Assembly (NCBI RefSeq): GCF_030687495.1
Contig: NZ_CP117435.1
Location: 2,046,001 to 2,110,000 of the forward strand
Origin: Pseudomonas sp. FP453
Lineage (GTDB): Bacteria > Pseudomonadota > Gammaproteobacteria > Pseudomonadales > Pseudomonadaceae
Direction of reading: 5' to 3'
DNA length: 64,000 bases
The translations under genes were made by a program, and so were the position numbers. The notes under the pieces were generated by a model that worked only from the letters and a program-made list of their open reading frames with translations, was not told where the DNA came from and did not search any database. Within the stretch, counting starts at the first letter, position 1. The number at the start of each line of letters is the position of its first letter. This document shows, in pieces, positions 8,988-17,627 of this stretch.

Positions 8988-9002
8988 TGAGAATGGTTTT
9001 TA
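8988..9002 (-). promoter_or_regulatory. Fur-box-like site before sigma factor 1
   Basis: TGAGAATGGTTTTTA matches about 10 of 15 positions of the 7-1-7 Fur consensus, with a strong left half-site, in the expected place just upstream of an iron-starvation sigma gene. Confidence 0.45.
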
Positions 9003-9120
9003 ATTGTGCGGCCAAGTGTCGGGTAAACGCAATAGACTCGCGTTTGTGGGGTGAAAAGCCCGTATTTACGGGCTTTGCGTCCCCCTTTGAAAAATATTTC
9101 AAATAAATTGCATATAAAAC

Positions 9121-9148
9121 AAGACATTGCGGATTTTTGGTGTAAGAT
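9121..9148 (+). promoter_or_regulatory. tRNA operon promoter (copy 2)
   Basis: A weak -35 (AAGACA), a 16-base spacer and a TAAGAT -10 followed by GCGCCC. The -10 and discriminator parallel copy 1, but the -35 regions differ, so the near-identity of the two tRNA loci starts around the -10. Confidence 0.5.
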
Positions 9149-9167
9149 GCGCCCACACCGAAACGAA

Positions 9168-9243
9168 GGGTGATTAGCTCAGCTGGGAGAGCATCTGCCT
9201 TACAAGCAGAGGGTCGGCGGTTCGATCCCGTCATCACCCACCA
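9168..9243 (+). tRNA. tRNA-Val (anticodon UAC), copy 2
   Basis: Identical over all 76 bases to the copy at 4636, including the encoded CCA. It is followed by the second tRNA-Asp. Confidence 0.97.
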
Positions 9244-9262
9244 TTCGCTTCAAGTGTTACGC

Positions 9263-9339
9263 GCAGCGGTAGTTCAGTCGGTTAGAATACCGGCCTGTCA
9301 CGCCGGGGGTCGCGGGTTCGAGTCCCGTCCGCTGCGCCA
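9263..9339 (+). tRNA. tRNA-Asp (anticodon GUC), copy 2
   Basis: Identical over 77 bases to the copy at 4731. The 19-base spacer from tRNA-Val differs from copy 1 at a single position. Confidence 0.97.
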
Positions 9340-9380
9340 TATTCGGTAACCTGGAACACTGAACGCCAGGTCACCACAAG

Positions 9381-9409
9381 AAAGCCCGCTCATTGAGCGG
9401 GCTTTTTTT
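9381..9409 (+). terminator. Rho-independent terminator of tRNA pair 2
   Basis: The hairpin AAGCCCGCTCATTGAGCGGGCTT runs into a T-run, the same stem as in copy 1 with a slightly longer base-paired foot. Confidence 0.9.
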
Positions 9410-9440
9410 CGTCTGCGATTTTTGCAGGAACAAACCTGTT

Positions 9441-9533
9441 GTGGCGAGGGAGCTTGCTCCCGCTGGGCTGCGTAGCGGCCCCAAAAATCTTGGGAGCGCT
9501 TCGCACTCCAGCGGGAGCAAGCTCCCTCGCCAC
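9441..9533. repeat. REP-like inverted repeat of a second family
   Basis: GTGGCGAGGGAGCTTGCTCCCGC on the left and its reverse complement on the right, about 45 bases apart. This is a REPIN-type element of a different palindrome family from the GCTGGCTTGCC elements, located past the stop codon of the second receptor. Confidence 0.8.
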
Positions 9534-9545
9534 GACGTATCAGGT

Positions 9546-11993
9546 TCAGAACTGGTACTTGAGGCCCACCGTCATATTGCGCGGGTCACCGTAGAATGCG
9601 CTGCTATACAGACCGTAGCCGGCGTAGTACTCGCGGTCGAAGAGGTTGTTCAGGTTCAGCGACGCGCTGAGGTTCTTGCTCACATCATAGCGCGCCATCA
9701 ACCCCACCACGGCGAAACTGCCTTCGTCGGCGCGCGCATCCATCGGGTAGGTGATGGCCGAATAGGTTGAACTCTGCCACGTCACATTGCCGCCCACTGT
9801 CAGGTCACGCAGGGCACCTTCAAGCTTGTAGGCCGTGGACAGTTTGAACTGGCGCTCCGGCAGGTTGGTGTTGATGCGGTTGCCGTCCTTGTCCCGGGGT
9901 TGGGCGTAGGTGAAGCCGGCAAGCATCTGCCAACCCGGCGTCAGTTGGCCGGACAGCTGCATTTCAAACCCTTTGGTGGTGGTGCCGCTGACGGCCTTGT
10001 AGGCCGTAAGGCCTCCCGTGCGAACGCCGTCGTCCACCCCCAGGTTGTCCTGCTTGATGGTGAACACGGCGACACTGGTGTTGAGCGCACCGTCGAAATA
10101 TTCCGACTTCAGGCCCGCTTCATAGCTTTGCCCCGTCAGCGGTTCCAGCGCCTTGTCGTTTTTGTCGAACAACGACTGCGGCGTGAAGATGTCGGTGTAG
10201 CTGACGTAGAGCGAGTGGATGTCATTGAGGTCGTAGACGATGCCAGCATAAGGCACCAGCTTGCCGGTTTTCCTGGCGCTGTCGTCCGACGGATCATTGG
10301 GCTTCCATCCGTAGGTCAGGGTGCCTTCACGCTCATAGTTGACGACCCGGCTGCCGAGGATCACATGCCAGTCGTCCAGCGGGTTCAGGCGCAATGCCGC
10401 GTACCCACCGGACTCCTTGATCTTGTAGCCCTGGCTCTGTTGGAAGGTGAACGCATCCGGCTGAGGCGGGTTGTTGCCCCAGGTCTCGTAGTTCACGTTG
10501 AGGCTGCCACCGTCCAGTGACTGATAGTCCGAGCGGCGGTTACTCGCATTCAAACCCACCACCAACTCATGGGTACGCCCCAGCAGCGAAAAAGGCCCCG
10601 TCGCGTAGGCATCCGCGGAGTCGGCGTTGATCGTGTAGGTCACGCGGCTGCGCTGCAGTTCGGCAAGGTGGGTCGTCTCGTCGGGGAACGGCCCCCAGCC
10701 GACGATGTTGCCTTGCAACTGATCGGTGGTGCCTTTCCAGTGGCTGGCTTCTACGCGCAACAGCCAGTCATTGTCGAAGCGCTGCTCGATGCCGGCAAAG
10801 TATTTGGTGCTTTGGCTGTCGGCATAGGTCCATTTGGCCGCCGGGTTGGTCGAGCGTTTGAAGTTGGCGCGGTTGCCATCGGCGTTGTACAGCGGCAGCT
10901 GGCCAAAACTGGAGCCGTCGGCGTCGATTTTCTGATAGTCGATGCCGGCGTACAGCGTGGTGTCCGGCGTGATATCGGCCTCGCCGATGGCGTAGAACAC
11001 GTCCTTTTTCTGCGTGTAGTAATCAATAAATGAATGGTTGTCCTGATGAGCTGCCACCACGCGCCCACGCAGCGCGCCGTTTTCGGACAACGGCCCGGAC
11101 AGGTCCATTTCCGTGCGGTAGCGATCCCAGGTGCCACCACTGCCGGAGACATAGCCCTGGAAGTCTTTGGTCGGACGTTTGCGGACCAGGTTGACCACCC
11201 CCGCCGGGCTGCCGACGCCACTCATCAACCCCGTGGCGCCGCGTACCACTTCGACGCGGTCGTAGATGGCCATGTCGCGCACGCCCAGGCCGTTGGTATT
11301 GGTGGTGAAGTCTGACGTCGGCACACCGTCGTACTGAAAACTGTCCAAGGCAAAACCGCGGGAGTAGAAGTTGTAACGCTCACTGTCGTCGTGCATCACC
11401 GTCACGCCAGGGGTTTGCCCGAGGACTTCGGCGATGGAACCCAGGCCCTGGTCAGTCATGTGCTGGCGGGTGATGACGGTCACCGACTGGGGAGTCTCGC
11501 GCAGGGACATGGGCAATTTGGTTGCCGTGCTGGTGCTGCCCGTGGTGTAGGAGCCGGAGTTTTCGGTGGTCTGGCCCAGTTGTTGGCCGGTGATACTGGT
11601 GGCCCCCAGCTCAATGCTTGACCCATCTCCCAATGGATACAGCGTGTAGGAGCCGTCCCCGGAGGCGACCGCATTTAGCCCGCTACCGCGCAGCAGGCTG
11701 CGCAATCCCTCATCGATGCCGGTGTTGGCATTCAGCCCGGTACTGCGCTTGCCTTCCACCAGCGCCGGGTCGATCGGCAGGGTGATGCCGGCCTGGCTGG
11801 CGAACTCGGCCAGCGCCGTGCTCAAGGCGCCGGCGGGAATCGTGTAATGGCGCACGTGCTGCTGGCCGATAGGTTCTGCCAGCAGGGGGGGGCTGGTCAC
11901 CACCGAGCCTGCAACCAGCAGGCCCAAGGTCGCCCCGCGTATTGCCAGGGCTAAGGAGTGGAAGGGTAGGACGTACCGCTGTGGTTGCCGCAT
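9546..11993 (-). CDS. TonB-dependent siderophore receptor/transducer (system 2)
   Basis: An 815-residue outer-membrane receptor with the same architecture as the one at 4948: signal sequence, STN domain (YTIPAGALSTALAEFASQAGITLPI), plug (ETPQSVTVITRQHMTDQGLGSIAEVL... YDRVEVVRGATGLMSGVG) and a barrel ending LKYQF. I chose the ATG at 11993 over a longer in-frame extension because it gives a proper signal peptide and has GGGGAA as ribosome site. The two receptors share many motifs but are clearly diverged, so each probably binds a different ferric siderophore. It is the third gene of a sigma-fecR-receptor unit. Confidence 0.91.
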   Translation of the reverse strand: MRQPQRYVLPFHSLALAIRGATLGLLVAGSVVTSPPLLAEPIGQQHVRHYTIPAGALSTALAEFASQAGITLPIDPALVEGKRSTGLNANTGIDEGLRSLLRGSGLNAVASGDGSYTLYPLGDGSSIELGATSITGQQLGQTTENSGSYTTGSTSTATKLPMSLRETPQSVTVITRQHMTDQGLGSIAEVLGQTPGVTVMHDDSERYNFYSRGFALDSFQYDGVPTSDFTTNTNGLGVRDMAIYDRVEVVRGATGLMSGVGSPAGVVNLVRKRPTKDFQGYVSGSGGTWDRYRTEMDLSGPLSENGALRGRVVAAHQDNHSFIDYYTQKKDVFYAIGEADITPDTTLYAGIDYQKIDADGSSFGQLPLYNADGNRANFKRSTNPAAKWTYADSQSTKYFAGIEQRFDNDWLLRVEASHWKGTTDQLQGNIVGWGPFPDETTHLAELQRSRVTYTINADSADAYATGPFSLLGRTHELVVGLNASNRRSDYQSLDGGSLNVNYETWGNNPPQPDAFTFQQSQGYKIKESGGYAALRLNPLDDWHVILGSRVVNYEREGTLTYGWKPNDPSDDSARKTGKLVPYAGIVYDLNDIHSLYVSYTDIFTPQSLFDKNDKALEPLTGQSYEAGLKSEYFDGALNTSVAVFTIKQDNLGVDDGVRTGGLTAYKAVSGTTTKGFEMQLSGQLTPGWQMLAGFTYAQPRDKDGNRINTNLPERQFKLSTAYKLEGALRDLTVGGNVTWQSSTYSAITYPMDARADEGSFAVVGLMARYDVSKNLSASLNLNNLFDREYYAGYGLYSSAFYGDPRNMTVGLKYQF

Positions 11994-12074
11994 TGAGTGT
12001 TCCCCGTCGAAGAGTGTTGGCTGTTTTACGAGGAGGACGCATGGCGGCTGAAAAACACGACACACGCGGGAAAT

Positions 12075-13028
12075 TCAGCTTTCCCGGGCGGCGATGGTCA
12101 CCCAGTAGCGGCTGCGGGTGCGGATGTCTACCGGCAGGGTGCGGGCCAGGGCGGCCAATGCCAGGTCGGTGTCGTGTAACTGAAATGTGCCGGAGATCTG
12201 CCAGTCTGCCACTGCCGGATCGCAGCGCAGCAGGCCGGGACGATAGCGGCCGAGCTCGAGGGCAAAGTCGGCCAGGCGCATTTTCTCCGCGCGCAGTACG
12301 CCTTGGGTCCAATCGCTGCTGCTGCGTTGCAGCGTGGCCACGGGCGCAATCAGGGCGCGACTGAACTCGGTCTGCTGGCCCGCTTCCAGGCGCAGGAAAT
12401 CCTTGGCGTGAGCGGGATAGACCTGCACCGCCCCTTCCAGCACTGCGATACGGGTTTTGCCGTCGAGCTGGCGCACGTCGAAACGCGTGCCAACCGGGCG
12501 CAAACGGCCTTCGGCGGTTTCCACCACGAGTGGGCGGTTGAGCGGGTCGGCGGCGGTGCTGACCAGGATCTCGCCGGCGTACAGGCGCAGCAGGCGCTGC
12601 TGGCTGTCGAAGCGGATGTCCATGGCGCTGGCGGTGTTGAGCATCACCCGGGTGCCGTCCGGCAGCACGCATTCGCGACGCTCGCCGGCCACGGTGCGTT
12701 GGTCTGCGCTCCACTCCCGCCAGGGCAGTGCCTGGTAGGCGAATGTGCCCAGCGGCGCAGCGATGATCAGGCTGGTCAGCAGTTTCAGGGTGTGGCGCCG
12801 ATCAAGGCTTGCCGGGCGGCCCAGCGCGGGCATGCCGATATCCGCTGGGATCGCGTCGAAGCGTGCGTGGAACCCTGCCGCCAATTGCCAGGCGCGCTCG
12901 TGGTCGGCATGGCTGGCGCGCCAGTGGTCGCAGGCTTCCCGATCACGCGGGCTGGCGTTGCCTTGCAGGCGCACGAACCAGCGGGCCGCCTGGCGCGCAA
13001 TGCGCCGGTCAATCGGCTGGGCACTCAC
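12075..13028 (-). CDS. FecR-family sigma factor regulator (system 2)
   Basis: About 317 residues, with the DUF4880 start (IDRRIARQAARWFVRLQGNASPRDREACDHW), a membrane helix around TLKLLTSLIIAAPLGTFAYQ, a FecR domain (CVLPDGTRVMLNTASAMDIRFD...RPLVVETAEGRLRPVGTRFDV) and a C-terminal DUF4974. I prefer the GTG at 13028, which overlaps the sigma stop codon in a GTGA junction. An upstream ATG at 13055 is possible but leaves its ribosome site too close. It transduces siderophore binding by the next gene's product to the ECF sigma factor. Confidence 0.88.
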   Translation of the reverse strand: MSAQPIDRRIARQAARWFVRLQGNASPRDREACDHWRASHADHERAWQLAAGFHARFDAIPADIGMPALGRPASLDRRHTLKLLTSLIIAAPLGTFAYQALPWREWSADQRTVAGERRECVLPDGTRVMLNTASAMDIRFDSQQRLLRLYAGEILVSTAADPLNRPLVVETAEGRLRPVGTRFDVRQLDGKTRIAVLEGAVQVYPAHAKDFLRLEAGQQTEFSRALIAPVATLQRSSSDWTQGVLRAEKMRLADFALELGRYRPGLLRCDPAVADWQISGTFQLHDTDLALAALARTLPVDIRTRSRYWVTIAARES

Positions 13029-13534
13029 GCTGAAGTTGTGGCCAGGATGATGCATTCCTCATAGGCGCGCGCGAGATGGCGTTGCACCGAGCGCACATGG
13101 ATACCCAGGTGGCTGGCGATTTCCTCTTGGCTGTAACCCTCAAGTTGAGCCATCAGAAAGGCCTGGCGCGTCCTGGCCGGCAGGCACGAAAGCACCTGGT
13201 CGACCTCATGCAGCGCTTCGAGAATCAACGCCTGGCTCTCCAGCGAGGGGGTGTTCTGCTCGGGCAGGTGGGCCAGGGTTTCCAGCCACGCCTGCTCCAG
13301 CGAGCGCCGGCGGTACAGGCTGATCAGCAAGCGATTGGCGACGGTGGCCAGGTAGGCGCGCGGGCTGTGGAGGGTACGTGGCTTGGCGCCCAGCAGGCGG
13401 ATGAAGGTATCTTGCGTCAAGTCCGCCGCGTCGGCGCTGTTGCCCAGGCGCTGGCGCAACCAGCCCACCAACCAGCCGCGATGGTCGCGATAGAGGTCGC
13501 CGATATTCTGGTAAGGACTGGTTGGAAGGGGCAT
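13025..13534 (-). CDS. ECF sigma factor, FecI-like (system 2)
   Basis: A 169-residue ECF sigma factor with region 2 LYRDHRGWLVGWLRQRLGNSADAADLTQDTFIRLL and region 4 LEGYSQEEIASHLGIHVRSVQRHLARAYEEC. The ATG at 13534 is preferred over a TTG eight codons upstream. It heads the second sigma-fecR-receptor operon. A Fur-like site lies about 30 bases upstream, as expected for an iron-starvation sigma factor. Confidence 0.91.
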   Translation of the reverse strand: MPLPTSPYQNIGDLYRDHRGWLVGWLRQRLGNSADAADLTQDTFIRLLGAKPRTLHSPRAYLATVANRLLISLYRRRSLEQAWLETLAHLPEQNTPSLESQALILEALHEVDQVLSCLPARTRQAFLMAQLEGYSQEEIASHLGIHVRSVQRHLARAYEECIILATTSA

Positions 13535-13564
13535 GGGGCTTGTTATTGACCAAAGCAATGCAAG

Positions 13565-13579
13565 TGAGAATTCATCTCA
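13565..13579 (-). promoter_or_regulatory. Fur-box-like site before sigma factor 2
   Basis: TGAGAATTCATCTCA is a near-palindrome matching about 11 of 15 positions of the 7-1-7 Fur consensus, just upstream of the iron-starvation sigma gene. The rest of 13580-13866 shows no gene; it holds the promoter regions of the two divergent units. Confidence 0.55.
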
Positions 13580-13866
13580 TTCTATCGGTGGCTACGCCTT
13601 GCTCGCAAGGCTACACCTTGAATGTTTACCCGCGTACGCCTTGCCGTTGTGCACTGCCTACACCCGCTGAACTGTGCTGGTGCGTCATGACGTGAGGGAA
13701 TACCCCCATGCCCATTGGTCGATTGCGCCCCTTGCCGCATAAACGGTTATCTATAGCCACGCGAAGACTTCCAGGCGAGCTACCGGCAGCAGGACGCTGC
13801 GGTGCCCGCTCTCTAACAATGGCCTTTCAAGGCAATAAAAATAGTCTGCAAGGGGAACGGCACTCC

Positions 13867-15450
13867 ATGAAATATCCACTGCGTCCGTTGGTGTTCTGGC
13901 CAACTTTCCTGATTCTGCTGGCGGCGGTGATCGCCAGCTATATCGACCTGAATGCGTTCCTTGCGGTGAGCAAGCAGCTCAATAATCTGATCCTGAAAAA
14001 CTTCTCCTGGCTGTTCAGCGCCGGCTCGTTTGCCATGGTGGTGTTGACCGCCATCGTGTACTTCTCGGCACTGGGCAAGGTGCGCATCGGCGGTGAAGAC
14101 GCCCAGCCGTTGCTGAGCAAATGGCGCTGGTTCATGGTGGCGCTGTGCACCACGCTGGCGGTTGGTGTGTTGTTCTGGACCACCGCCGAACCGCTCTACC
14201 ACCTGTACGGCCCGCCCACCAGCCTGCCGATTGAAGCGGGCAGCTCGGCGGCGAAAAGCTTTGCGATGTCGACGATGTTCCTGCACTGGACCATCACCCC
14301 GTACGCCATCTACCTGGTGCCGTCCCTCGTGTTTGCGCTGGTGTTCTACAACCGCCGCAGCAACTTCTCGATTGGCGCGATGCTCGAACCCTTGCTGGGC
14401 GCGGCGCGGGTCAAGCGCTACGCCGGGCTGATCGACACCCTGGCGATGTTCGCCCTGGTCGCCGGCATGGCCTCGTCCCTGGGCACGGGCGCACTGACCC
14501 TGGCCGGCGGCCTGAGCCAATACATCGGCGGCGAAACCACGCCGTTCCGCTTGGCGATCATCATCGCAATCATCGTCATCACCTTTGTCGCCTCGGCCGC
14601 CAGCGGCCTGCAAAAAGGCATCGTGATGCTGTCCTCGTTCAACACCTGGATCATGCTGGCCCTGGGGCTGTTCGTGCTGCTGTGCGGGCCGACCCTGTAC
14701 ATGTTCAGCCTCGGCGTCGAATCCCTCGGCGTGTACCTCGACACCTTCTTCAGCCGCAGCTTGTTCACCGGCGCCGCCAGTGGCGACACCTGGCCGCAAA
14801 GCTGGACAGTGTTCTACTGGTCGGTGTGGTTTGCCTGGGCGCCAGTGAGTGCGCTGTTCCTCGGCAAGATCGGCCGTGGCTATACCGTGCGTGAATTCAT
14901 CCATATCAACATGCTGTTCCCGGCGCTGTTCACGGCGGTGTGGATCTGCATCTTCTCCGGCACCAGCCTGTACTTCGATGCGCTCGGCGACGGCAGCCTC
15001 AACCGCGTGCTCAACGAGCAGGGTGTGGAGCACGTGCTGTACCAGATGTTCCAGCAACTGCCGGCCAGCGGGCTGATGATTGCGTTCCTGCTGTTCGTTG
15101 CCTTCATTTCGTTTGTCACCGCGGCGGACTCCAGCACCGACGTGATCGCCAACCTGTGCAGCAAGGGCGTGACCGCCGATTCCGACCTCGACGGCAACCC
15201 GATGCTGAAGATTGTCTGGGGCGTGATCATCGGCACGGTGTCGTGGGTGATGGTGTCGTTTATCGGCATCGACGGGGTGAAGATGCTCTCCAATCTCGGC
15301 GGTCTGCCGGGGATGATCCTGGTGCTGCTGGCCAGTACCTCGCTGATCTTCTGGCTGAAAAACCCGGCGCTGCTCGATGTGAAACACCTCAAGCCGGCCA
15401 CCGATCCCGCGCTGCGCGGCGCCAGCCCGGTCGCCGAGTTCGCCCGCTAA
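13867..15450 (+). CDS. BCCT-family (betaine/choline/carnitine) transporter
   Basis: A 527-residue, about 12-helix transporter with the BCCT signature (DTWPQSWTVFYWSVWFAWAPVSALF) and the GMASSLGTGALTLAGGLSQY segment. The family imports trimethylammonium compounds with protons or sodium. Its length lacks the long C-terminal osmosensing tail of BetP or BetT, so it is probably a catabolic importer. The ATG has a GGGGA ribosome site; the longer open frame upstream does not look like protein. A CocE-type hydrolase follows 84 bases later and is probably cotranscribed, suggesting import then hydrolysis of a quaternary-amine ester or amide. The substrate is inferred, not read. Confidence 0.9.
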   Translation: MKYPLRPLVFWPTFLILLAAVIASYIDLNAFLAVSKQLNNLILKNFSWLFSAGSFAMVVLTAIVYFSALGKVRIGGEDAQPLLSKWRWFMVALCTTLAVGVLFWTTAEPLYHLYGPPTSLPIEAGSSAAKSFAMSTMFLHWTITPYAIYLVPSLVFALVFYNRRSNFSIGAMLEPLLGAARVKRYAGLIDTLAMFALVAGMASSLGTGALTLAGGLSQYIGGETTPFRLAIIIAIIVITFVASAASGLQKGIVMLSSFNTWIMLALGLFVLLCGPTLYMFSLGVESLGVYLDTFFSRSLFTGAASGDTWPQSWTVFYWSVWFAWAPVSALFLGKIGRGYTVREFIHINMLFPALFTAVWICIFSGTSLYFDALGDGSLNRVLNEQGVEHVLYQMFQQLPASGLMIAFLLFVAFISFVTAADSSTDVIANLCSKGVTADSDLDGNPMLKIVWGVIIGTVSWVMVSFIGIDGVKMLSNLGGLPGMILVLLASTSLIFWLKNPALLDVKHLKPATDPALRGASPVAEFAR

Positions 15451-15534
15451 ATCCTCAAACCTGTGTGTCTCCTCACGCGCTCCCCAGAGAGCGCGGGGGA
15501 GCCGTTTGTTTGCAACAAAAGTTTGGAGTTACCG

Positions 15535-17544
15535 ATGGAAATCGTTACCGAATTTGCCTACAAGGTCCGTGAAATCGAACACTGCCTGATCCCCCTGAAG
15601 GACGGCACCCAACTGGCCGCGCGCATCTGGCTGCCGGAAGTCGCCGGCCTGCAAACCTTCCCGGCGATCCTCGAATACCTGCCGTACCGCAAGCGCGATG
15701 GCACCGCCGTGCGTGATGCGCTGACCCACCCGTGGATGGCTGGGCAAGGCTATGTGTGCGTGCGTGTGGACATGCGCGGCAACGGCGAATCCCAAGGGTT
15801 GATGGCCGACGAATACCTGTTGCAGGAGCAGGACGACGCCCTCGAAGTGATCGACTGGCTGTGCCAGCAGCCGTGGTGCGACGGCAACGTCGGCATGATG
15901 GGCATCTCCTGGGGCGGCTTCAACGGCCTGCAAGTCGCGGCGCGCCAGCCCGAGGCGCTGAAGGCGATCATCACTCTGTGTTCCACCGATGACCGCTTCG
16001 CCGACGACATCCATTACAAGGGCGGCAACCTGCTGATGGAGAACTTCGGTTGGGCCGCGACCATGCTCAACTTCAGCGCTGCCGTGCCCGATCCGCTGCT
16101 GGTCGGCGATGCATGGAAAACCCTCTGGCAGCAACGCCTGGACGCCATGCCGCTGCTTGCCGAAACCTGGCTGCAACACCAGACCCGCGATGACTATTGG
16201 CGCCACGGCTCGGTGTGCGAGGACTATTCGCAGATCAAGGCGGCGGTGTATGCGGTGGGCGGCTGGGGCGATGCCTACCGCAACACGGTCTCACGGCTGA
16301 TGGAACACCTGCCGGGGCCGAAGAAAGCCATGATCGGCCCGTGGATTCACAAATACCCACACTTCGCCGTGCCGAATCCGGCCATTGGCTTCCTGCAAGA
16401 GGCCAAGCGCTGGTGGGATCACTGGCTGAAGGGCATCGATAATGGGGTGATGGATGACGCAGCCTGCACCTTTTACCTACAGGATGTTCTACCGCCACAG
16501 GGCAGTTATGCCGAGCGGCCAGGTATCTGGGTGCAGACGGCGGGGTGGCCTGATCCGCAAATACAGTGGCGCGATTTCAGCCTTGGCGAACAGGGCCTCA
16601 ACCCCGGCGCGGACCCCTTGGCCACCCCACGCAGCATCTGCTCGCCGCTGACCACCGGCCTGCACCAGGGCGAATACTGCGCCATCTGGTTTGGCCCCGA
16701 CGGCCCTACGGATCAGCGCCGTGACGATGCGAATTCGCTGTGTTTCGACTCCCAGCCGCTGAGCGAACCCCTCGCGTTGCTCGGCGATGCGCGCCTCACA
16801 GTGCGCCTGGCCAGTGACACCGCCTGCGGGCAACTGGTCGCACGCCTGAATGCCATCGCGCCGGACGGGCAGGTCACGCAGATCAGTTACGGCGTACTCA
16901 ATCTCACGCTTCGTGAGGACTTTTCCCACGTATCACCCGTAGTCCCCGGTGCACCGATGGACGTGCAGTTAAACCTCGACCATATGGGCATGCGCCTGCC
17001 GGCCGGCTACCGCTTGCGCCTGGCCCTGAGCACCGCGAGTTTCCCGTTGCTGTGGCCGAGCCGCGAGCTGACCACCCTGACCTTGTTGCCCGGCCTGCAA
17101 CGCCTGCAACTGCCGGTGTTTACCGGCGAAGCGGTGGCGTGCCCGTTCGAAGCGCCGCAATCGGCACCGCCGGCCAACCTGGAAGTGCTGCGTGCCGCCG
17201 CGCCGAAGCGCACCTTGATCGAAGACGTGGGCAGTGGCGAGGTCTGCGTGAAGATCGAAGACGACCTGGGTTCGGTGCGTTTTACCGACCACGGCCTGGC
17301 GGTGGACCAGCGTTGCACCGAGCAATACCGCACCTTGCCGTGGGACCCGTTGTCGACCCGCGCCGATATCGAGTGGCACTATCGGGTGGGTCGCGATGAA
17401 TGGAACGTTGAGGTGGAAAGCCGCCTGAGCGTGAGCGCCGATGCCGAGTGGTTCTACGTCGAAGCCGAGCAGACCGCGTGGGAAAATGGCCAGTTGGAAC
17501 ATCGCCGCCAGTGGAGCAAACGCGTGGCCAGGGTCGCGCTGTGA
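15535..17544 (+). CDS. CocE/NonD family hydrolase (X-Pro dipeptidyl-peptidase-like)
   Basis: A 669-residue cytoplasmic serine hydrolase of the cocaine esterase / glutaryl-7-ACA acylase class. The alpha/beta-hydrolase core (RDALTHPWMAGQGYVCVRVDMRGNGES) carries the nucleophile elbow GISWGG with S125. Downstream is the family's C-terminal jelly-roll domain (SDTACGQLVARLNAIAPDG...). The ATG has a GGAG ribosome site 8 bases upstream. Members cleave esters or amides of small acids; the substrate is unknown. The position between a BCCT importer and a LysR regulator suggests action on an imported betaine-like compound. No signal peptide is visible. Confidence 0.88.
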   Translation: MEIVTEFAYKVREIEHCLIPLKDGTQLAARIWLPEVAGLQTFPAILEYLPYRKRDGTAVRDALTHPWMAGQGYVCVRVDMRGNGESQGLMADEYLLQEQDDALEVIDWLCQQPWCDGNVGMMGISWGGFNGLQVAARQPEALKAIITLCSTDDRFADDIHYKGGNLLMENFGWAATMLNFSAAVPDPLLVGDAWKTLWQQRLDAMPLLAETWLQHQTRDDYWRHGSVCEDYSQIKAAVYAVGGWGDAYRNTVSRLMEHLPGPKKAMIGPWIHKYPHFAVPNPAIGFLQEAKRWWDHWLKGIDNGVMDDAACTFYLQDVLPPQGSYAERPGIWVQTAGWPDPQIQWRDFSLGEQGLNPGADPLATPRSICSPLTTGLHQGEYCAIWFGPDGPTDQRRDDANSLCFDSQPLSEPLALLGDARLTVRLASDTACGQLVARLNAIAPDGQVTQISYGVLNLTLREDFSHVSPVVPGAPMDVQLNLDHMGMRLPAGYRLRLALSTASFPLLWPSRELTTLTLLPGLQRLQLPVFTGEAVACPFEAPQSAPPANLEVLRAAAPKRTLIEDVGSGEVCVKIEDDLGSVRFTDHGLAVDQRCTEQYRTLPWDPLSTRADIEWHYRVGRDEWNVEVESRLSVSADAEWFYVEAEQTAWENGQLEHRRQWSKRVARVAL

Positions 17545-17627
17545 GTGGGCAACTGGCAGGATGCTTGCCCACGTGATCTCTGCGGGCCCGGGGCAACCCG
17601 GGCCTGTCTCTGCCATTGGAATCCTTC

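Noticed and set aside
4636..9339. Duplicated tRNA loci as att sites of an integrated island
   Set aside because: No integrase, excisionase, phage or plasmid gene lies between the copies, and the duplicated block includes whole tRNAs, flanks and terminator rather than a tRNA 3' end.
12000..12074. GGGAAA/TTTCCC inverted repeat as an ECF promoter before receptor 2
   Set aside because: It resembles a -35-like GGAAA, but I could not find a matching -10 at proper spacing; the evidence is too weak.
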